This document shows, one piece after another, positions 60,251 to 64,000 of a stretch of 64,000 nucleotides of DNA; position 1 is the first letter of the stretch; every line of letters begins with the position of its first letter. The DNA is taken from the NCBI GenBank assembly GCA_900542015.1, contig UQLY01000003.1, forward strand, positions 167,853 to 231,852, read 5' to 3'. Origin of the DNA: an uncultured Lachnospiraceae bacterium (lineage in GTDB: Bacteria > Bacillota > Clostridia > Lachnospirales > Lachnospiraceae). The notes under the pieces are model-generated. The model saw only the letters and a list, made by a program, of their open reading frames with translations, searched no databases and had not been told where the DNA came from. The translations under genes were made by a program, and so were the position numbers.

Positions 60251-61738
60251 TTACCGGAAATCAAATCTGTCGTCGCGGAAGGTATTGTTCCGACGGCGGC
60301 GCTTGCGGCTGATGCGGCTTCTTCTGCGTCTGGCAAAATTATAATTTCTGCAAAAAGCAATGGTAAAGATCGCAGCGATAATGAGGATCAGAACAAGAAG
60401 GATAATGCCTATTACTTTTAAAATATTGATAAAGATCACTTTTCCTCCGGTTTGCGATTCTTCCGGAAGTTCGGAATCCGATATCGAAGCAGGTCCCGTT
60501 TCTTCAGAACCGGTCTGACTGGGAGCCTGTACGGCTGTTAAGGTAATGGAAGCGCTGCCCACGTCCGCCCCATGATATTGATAATTGATCTTTGCAAGCA
60601 TGGAGGAAGAATCGGGGTCCGCAGCTGAGGTTTCATAGGATAAGGATGACGTCAGATCCGCAAAGGTAACGGTTTTTGGAATGATGACGCAGTCGTTACT
60701 GTCGATTTCCACAATGGGATCGTTGCTGAAAAAGATATCGCTGTCCGTATTAAACAGGTCGGAATTGTTGACCGAGTAATTTGTTTCATTTTCTGAAATA
60801 TTGATTTTCTGGAAATTATTGAATCCGTAATCGAATAAAGCGATGGTATCCAAAAACTGGTTCGGGGATTCTTCGCGCATAATGACGCAAATCAGCTTAA
60901 TACCGTCTCTTTCGGCGCAGGAGACAAGGGTCTGTCTGGAATCCGAAGTAAATCCGGTCTTTCCGCCGATATATCCTTCATACTGATAAGTACCCGCAGT
61001 CAGGGAGTTATGCGTCCAAAGATCGATATCGTCGGGCTGGGTATCGGTGGGTGCAATATGATAATAATTGGTGCCCGCCATTTTAGATAAGGTTTCATTG
61101 GAAAAAAACGCGCAGGCGATCGTAGCAAGATCTCTTGGCGTAGTATAATGATTTTCGTCATGTAAGCCGTTCGTGGTCACAAAATGGGAATTGGTGCAGC
61201 CCAATTCGGCGGCTTTTTGGTTCATCATCGCCACATAGTTGTCCATGCTGCCTGCGATATGTTCGCCGACGGCATTGCAGACTTCGTTGGCGGAATAGAC
61301 GAGAATACCGTAAAGGCACTGTTCCATGGTAATAGATTGTCCTACGTCCATGCCCATATTGGAGGAACCCTTCTCGATACTGAAAACGGCGTCGTTGGAA
61401 AAAGAAACCGTTTCGTCCAGAGAAGCGTTTTCAATAGCGACTAAGGCGGTTAAAATCTTGGTAGTGCTTGCAGGATATAATTTTTCATCGATATTTTTGG
61501 CGTAAAGAATGGTGCCGGTATTGGCTTCCATTAAGATAGCGCCTTCCGCGCCGATTTCCGGACCCTGGGGCCAGTTTTCAATTGCATTGCTTTGTATAGG
61601 TAAAGATTTTCGGGCTTCCGCTTCCGCCTGATAATCGGTATCTGCATAAACAGTTTTTGCATGAGTAAACAGATTTGCAACACAGAGGACTGTGCAAAGG
61701 CTTGCAACGCCTAATTTGTGTAAGAATTTGTGGTGCAT
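60251..61738 (-). CDS. D-alanyl-D-alanine carboxypeptidase (DacF/PBP5-like)
   Basis: A 495-residue serine carboxypeptidase that trims peptidoglycan stem peptides outside the cell. The signal peptide ends near THAKTVYA. The SxxK motif is LYPASTTKILTALVAIENAS (S91-K94), SxN is YSANEVCNAVGEHI, and KTG is GYIGGKTGFTSDSRQTLVSC. A beta-rich domain follows. A C-terminal TM (VIFINILKVIGIILLVLILI) and an Arg-rich tail anchor it, which is different from the amphipathic helix of E. coli PBP5. GGGAG precedes the ATG. It converges with the exonuclease gene. Confidence 0.94.
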   Translation of the reverse strand: MHHKFLHKLGVASLCTVLCVANLFTHAKTVYADTDYQAEAEARKSLPIQSNAIENWPQGPEIGAEGAILMEANTGTILYAKNIDEKLYPASTTKILTALVAIENASLDETVSFSNDAVFSIEKGSSNMGMDVGQSITMEQCLYGILVYSANEVCNAVGEHIAGSMDNYVAMMNQKAAELGCTNSHFVTTNGLHDENHYTTPRDLATIACAFFSNETLSKMAGTNYYHIAPTDTQPDDIDLWTHNSLTAGTYQYEGYIGGKTGFTSDSRQTLVSCAERDGIKLICVIMREESPNQFLDTIALFDYGFNNFQKINISENETNYSVNNSDLFNTDSDIFFSNDPIVEIDSNDCVIIPKTVTFADLTSSLSYETSAADPDSSSMLAKINYQYHGADVGSASITLTAVQAPSQTGSEETGPASISDSELPEESQTGGKVIFINILKVIGIILLVLILIIAAIFTIAFCRNYNFARRRRSRISRKRRRRNNTFRDDRFDFR

Positions 61739-61834
61739 GTGAAATCTCCCTTAAGTGAATTGTTTAAACTAAATTTTATGATACACTAAAACAGATAAAA
61801 AACAAAGTGAAAAAAGGAGAAAGAATCAAAAAGT

Positions 61835-62482
61835 ATGAGACTTAGAAATATAACGGGATCGAGAGAAGTCATTGCAGCATCAAAATATGTCATTCAGGAG
61901 CCGGAACAATATGAAGGAAAAATAAGAGAGCTTTTCGCTAATACGAACCCGGTACAGATTGAAATTGGAATGGGAAAAGGGCGGTTTATCATGGAGCTTG
62001 CGGCGCTTCATCCGGAAATCAATTATATCGGTATTGAAAAATATTCCAGCGTTTTGCTGCGTGCGATTCAGAAGATGGAACAAAACGAGCTGCCTAATCT
62101 GAAATTTATCCGTATGGACGCGGAAAATATCACGGATGTGTTCGGCAAAGGCGAGGTAGATAAAATTTATCTGAACTTTTCCGATCCCTGGCCGAAGGAC
62201 CGCCATGCCAAAAGAAGACTTCCTTCCAGGGAATTTCTGGAAAGATATGATGTTATATTAAAAAAGGAAGGAAAACTGGAATTTAAAACCGATAATAGAG
62301 AATTGTTTGATTTTGCGCTGGAACAGCTTCCCCTCGCAGGATGGGAAGCGGAAAAAGTAACCTATGATCTGCATCATGATAAAGAAATGAATGAAGGAAA
62401 TATCATGACGGAGTATGAGGAAAGATTTTCCGCCCAGGGCAATCCCATCTGCAAATATATTATTTCCCGTAAGAAATCATAA
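61835..62482 (+). CDS. trmB: tRNA (guanine-N7-)-methyltransferase
   Basis: A 215-residue enzyme that methylates G46 of tRNA. SAM motif IEIGMGKGRFIMELAALHPE, then YIGIEKYSSVLLRAIQKMEQ and IYLNFSDPWPKDRHAKRRLP, which is the TrmB hallmark. It ends EERFSAQGNPICKYI. GGAG lies 14 bases before the ATG, a long spacing. It stands alone between the divergent carboxypeptidase and the convergent antiporter. Confidence 0.96.
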   Translation: MRLRNITGSREVIAASKYVIQEPEQYEGKIRELFANTNPVQIEIGMGKGRFIMELAALHPEINYIGIEKYSSVLLRAIQKMEQNELPNLKFIRMDAENITDVFGKGEVDKIYLNFSDPWPKDRHAKRRLPSREFLERYDVILKKEGKLEFKTDNRELFDFALEQLPLAGWEAEKVTYDLHHDKEMNEGNIMTEYEERFSAQGNPICKYIISRKKS

Positions 62483-62526
62483 GGAAAGAGAATAAACAGT
62501 AAGTTTTCTAAAAATCCCGGCAGGTC

Positions 62527-63723
62527 TTATACATTTGCTTCCACCGCAGGAGTTTCCGGATCTTTGCTGAAAAGCAGCTTTAATAAGATCGGGGTCAGGA
62601 CGGAGGAGCAGATAATCAACAGGATAACTGCGGTAAAAAACTCCGAAGTGATCATGCCTACGGATAAGCATTTCTGGGCGACGATCAAAGCGACTTCTCC
62701 ACGGGTCATCATGCCGATGCCGATTTTTAAGGAATCGCCCCAACTGAAGCGGCAAATTTTTGCCATCAGTCCGCAGCCGATAATCTTCGTCAGCAAAGCA
62801 ACGATTACAAAAGCGATACAGAATAGCAGCAGCCTGGTGTTCATGGAATCAAAGGTCGTTTTCAATCCGATTCCCACAAAGAATATGGGGGCAAAAATCA
62901 TATAGGTGCTGATATGTGTTTTTGTGTTGATATAGTCGGCGTCTTTCAGGTTGCAGAGAATGATTCCGGCAACATAAGCTCCGGTGATATCCGCAATGCC
63001 GAAATATTTTTCTGCGACATAGGCAAGGGTAAAGCAGAGAACAAAACCGAAAATCGGGATTCTCTGGGTATGGGGATTGCGGTTATCCAGCCATTTGAAG
63101 AATTTGTAAGCGACAATGCCTCCTACAAGCGCCACGATGAAAAACAAAATCGTTTTGAGAATTACCATGGACGGCTTGACGTCAGGGCTTTTAAATCCGA
63201 TGACAAAGGTCAATACGACGATACCGATAACGTCGTCGATGATCGCGGAGCTTAAAATGGTAGTTCCGACGATTCCCTTTAATTTTCCCAATTCCTGAAG
63301 AGCGGCAACCGTAATGCTGACGCTGGTTGCGGTCATAATCGCGCCGATGGACATAGCGGCAAAAAACTTTGCCGTGCCGACGCCGTCAAAACCATAAAAA
63401 GCAAAATACAAAAGCGCGCCGAAAATAAAAGGGACGAACACGCCGTTGCAGGCAATTGCCAAAGCCTTCGGACCGGTTTTGATCAAATCCTTTAAATCTG
63501 TCTCCAAGCCGGCGGAGAACATGACAAGGATAACGCCGATTTCCGCCATTTTTGTAATGAAATCGGATTGCTGTACAAGACCCAGACAGCAGGGACCGAT
63601 AATAAGACCGGCGATAATTTGTCCCGCAACCTGGGGAGCTTTCAGTTTTCTGGCAACCATGCCGCAGATTTTTGCAGCCAACAGTATAATAGCGAGATCC
63701 CGTAATATTTCATAAGTTTCCAT
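62527..63723 (-). CDS. Cation/proton antiporter (CPA2 family)
   Basis: A 398-residue membrane protein with about 12 TMs. Blocks are LILIAAKICGMVARK-type start (IILLAAKICGMVARKLKAPQ), IIAGLIIGPCCLGLVQQSDF, VILVMFSAGLETDLKDLIKT, LSSAIIDDVIGIVVLTFVIG with the paired Asp of the ion site, and MMTRGEVALIVAQKCLSVGM. There is no C-terminal TrkA-N domain, so it is a short NapA/KefB-like antiporter, probably exchanging Na+ or K+ for H+. AAAGGA precedes the ATG. Confidence 0.93.
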   Translation of the reverse strand: METYEILRDLAIILLAAKICGMVARKLKAPQVAGQIIAGLIIGPCCLGLVQQSDFITKMAEIGVILVMFSAGLETDLKDLIKTGPKALAIACNGVFVPFIFGALLYFAFYGFDGVGTAKFFAAMSIGAIMTATSVSITVAALQELGKLKGIVGTTILSSAIIDDVIGIVVLTFVIGFKSPDVKPSMVILKTILFFIVALVGGIVAYKFFKWLDNRNPHTQRIPIFGFVLCFTLAYVAEKYFGIADITGAYVAGIILCNLKDADYINTKTHISTYMIFAPIFFVGIGLKTTFDSMNTRLLLFCIAFVIVALLTKIIGCGLMAKICRFSWGDSLKIGIGMMTRGEVALIVAQKCLSVGMITSEFFTAVILLIICSSVLTPILLKLLFSKDPETPAVEANV

Positions 63724-63854
63724 TTTATGCAGATCCTTTCGTGTTTCCCTCTAAAGATACCCTCTCCGACACAAAATTTAGCACAGAAGGAGGCATACTT
63801 CAAGAATATTTTAAAAAAATTTTATAATTTCTTCAGAAAAAAAGAAAAAAATGA

Positions 63855-63883
63855 TTGAAAGAAAAATGTTTGTGTTGTATATT
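63855..63883 (+). promoter_or_regulatory. Promoter of tRNA-Pro
   Basis: TTGAAA (63855-63860), a 17-base spacer and TATATT (63878-63883), about 48 bases before the tRNA. Confidence 0.6.
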
Positions 63884-63931
63884 ATTATATGTGTCCCGCA
63901 TTCAAAGGGATAAAAATTCAACTGCAAATGG

Positions 63932-64000
63932 CGAAGCGTGGCTCAGTTTGGTAGAGCGCTGCGTTCGGGACGCAGAGGTCGCAGGTTCAAATCCTGTCGC
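63932..64000 (+). tRNA. tRNA-Pro (anticodon CGG), 3' end outside window
   Basis: Acceptor start CGAAGCG, D arm GCTCAGTTTGGTAGAGC, anticodon stem CTGCG/CGCAG with loop TTCGGGA giving CGG, and T arm GCAGG-TTCAAAT-CCTGT. The window ends within the 3' acceptor strand (CGC of the partner CGCTTCG), so only a few bases are missing. Confidence 0.93.

Overview
The window is the replication-origin region of a Clostridia chromosome, most likely Lachnospiraceae. The evidence is the gene order rpmH-rnpA-yidD-yidC-jag-mnmE-mnmG-rsmG ... parA-parB-DUF4446-HD domain-serS, diverging from dnaA-dnaN-S4-recF-gyrB-gyrA across an AT-rich gap with DnaA boxes. Clostridial marker families (DUF3881, the TIGR03905 TSCPD protein, reverse rubrerythrin), a low-to-moderate GC content and strong AGGAGG-type ribosome binding sites agree with this. 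The species cannot be named from the sequence.

Layout. 1-2.7 kb (minus): 5' part of a GH43-like glycosidase gene, then an OmpR-type two-component system. 2.8-3.9 kb: PerR/Fur regulator with its own operator, and reverse rubrerythrin. 4.0-12.35 kb: a mobile or degenerate island. It holds a small zinc-ribbon protein, a DUF6061-like protein, two relaxase remnants that bracket an MFS transporter/AraC regulator cargo, a run of four short hairpins, a candidate small RNA, a xis / XRE repressor / tyrosine integrase module, and a RhuM-Fic gene that has lost its 3' end. 12.36-33.2 kb: chromosomal genes. These are a ferritin-like protein, a DUF2975-XRE-DUF4173 operon, TetR-ahcY, a DegV/membrane protein/DegV cluster, a 2-hydroxyacid dehydrogenase with pgi, TSCPD and murG, a flotillin, a MacAB-like export system, a HAD hydrolase, a DUF1905 plus cysteine-protease-like protein, DUF3795, and DUF3783-DJ-1/PfpI. 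33.3-41.9 kb (minus): gyrA, gyrB, recF, S4, dnaN, dnaA. 41.9-42.3 kb: oriC. 42.36-49.3 kb (plus): rpmH through rsmG. 49.3-52.4 kb: a lipoprotein, an alpha/beta hydrolase and a second two-component system (soluble kinase plus LuxR-type regulator). 52.4-53.5 kb: a gene-free stretch with structured repeats and two parS sites next to parAB. 53.5-64 kb: parA, parB, DUF4446, HD-domain protein, serS, DUF3881, tRNA-Arg(CCT), a 3'-5' exonuclease, a D-Ala-D-Ala carboxypeptidase, trmB, a cation/proton antiporter and the start of tRNA-Pro(CGG).

The most unusual signal is a family of at least six dispersed palindromic elements (12289-12338, 24034-24160, 33199-33264, 52378-52516, 52614-52752, 53188-53357). 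They share a core (GGAAACACGCTTTCGCT ... GCAGCGGT ... ACCGGCG), and the inner stems change in a compensatory way between copies. Each copy is enclosed by a long outer stem of its own sequence, reaching 39 perfect base pairs in one copy. Most lie at gene ends, and several stems carry A/T runs like bidirectional terminators. I do not recognise the family. A similar nesting of one hairpin in the loop of a terminator-like stem is seen ahead of mnmE. Other points of note are the candidate small RNA opposite xis, the hairpin array by the relaxase remnant, and the DUF1905-protease fusion.
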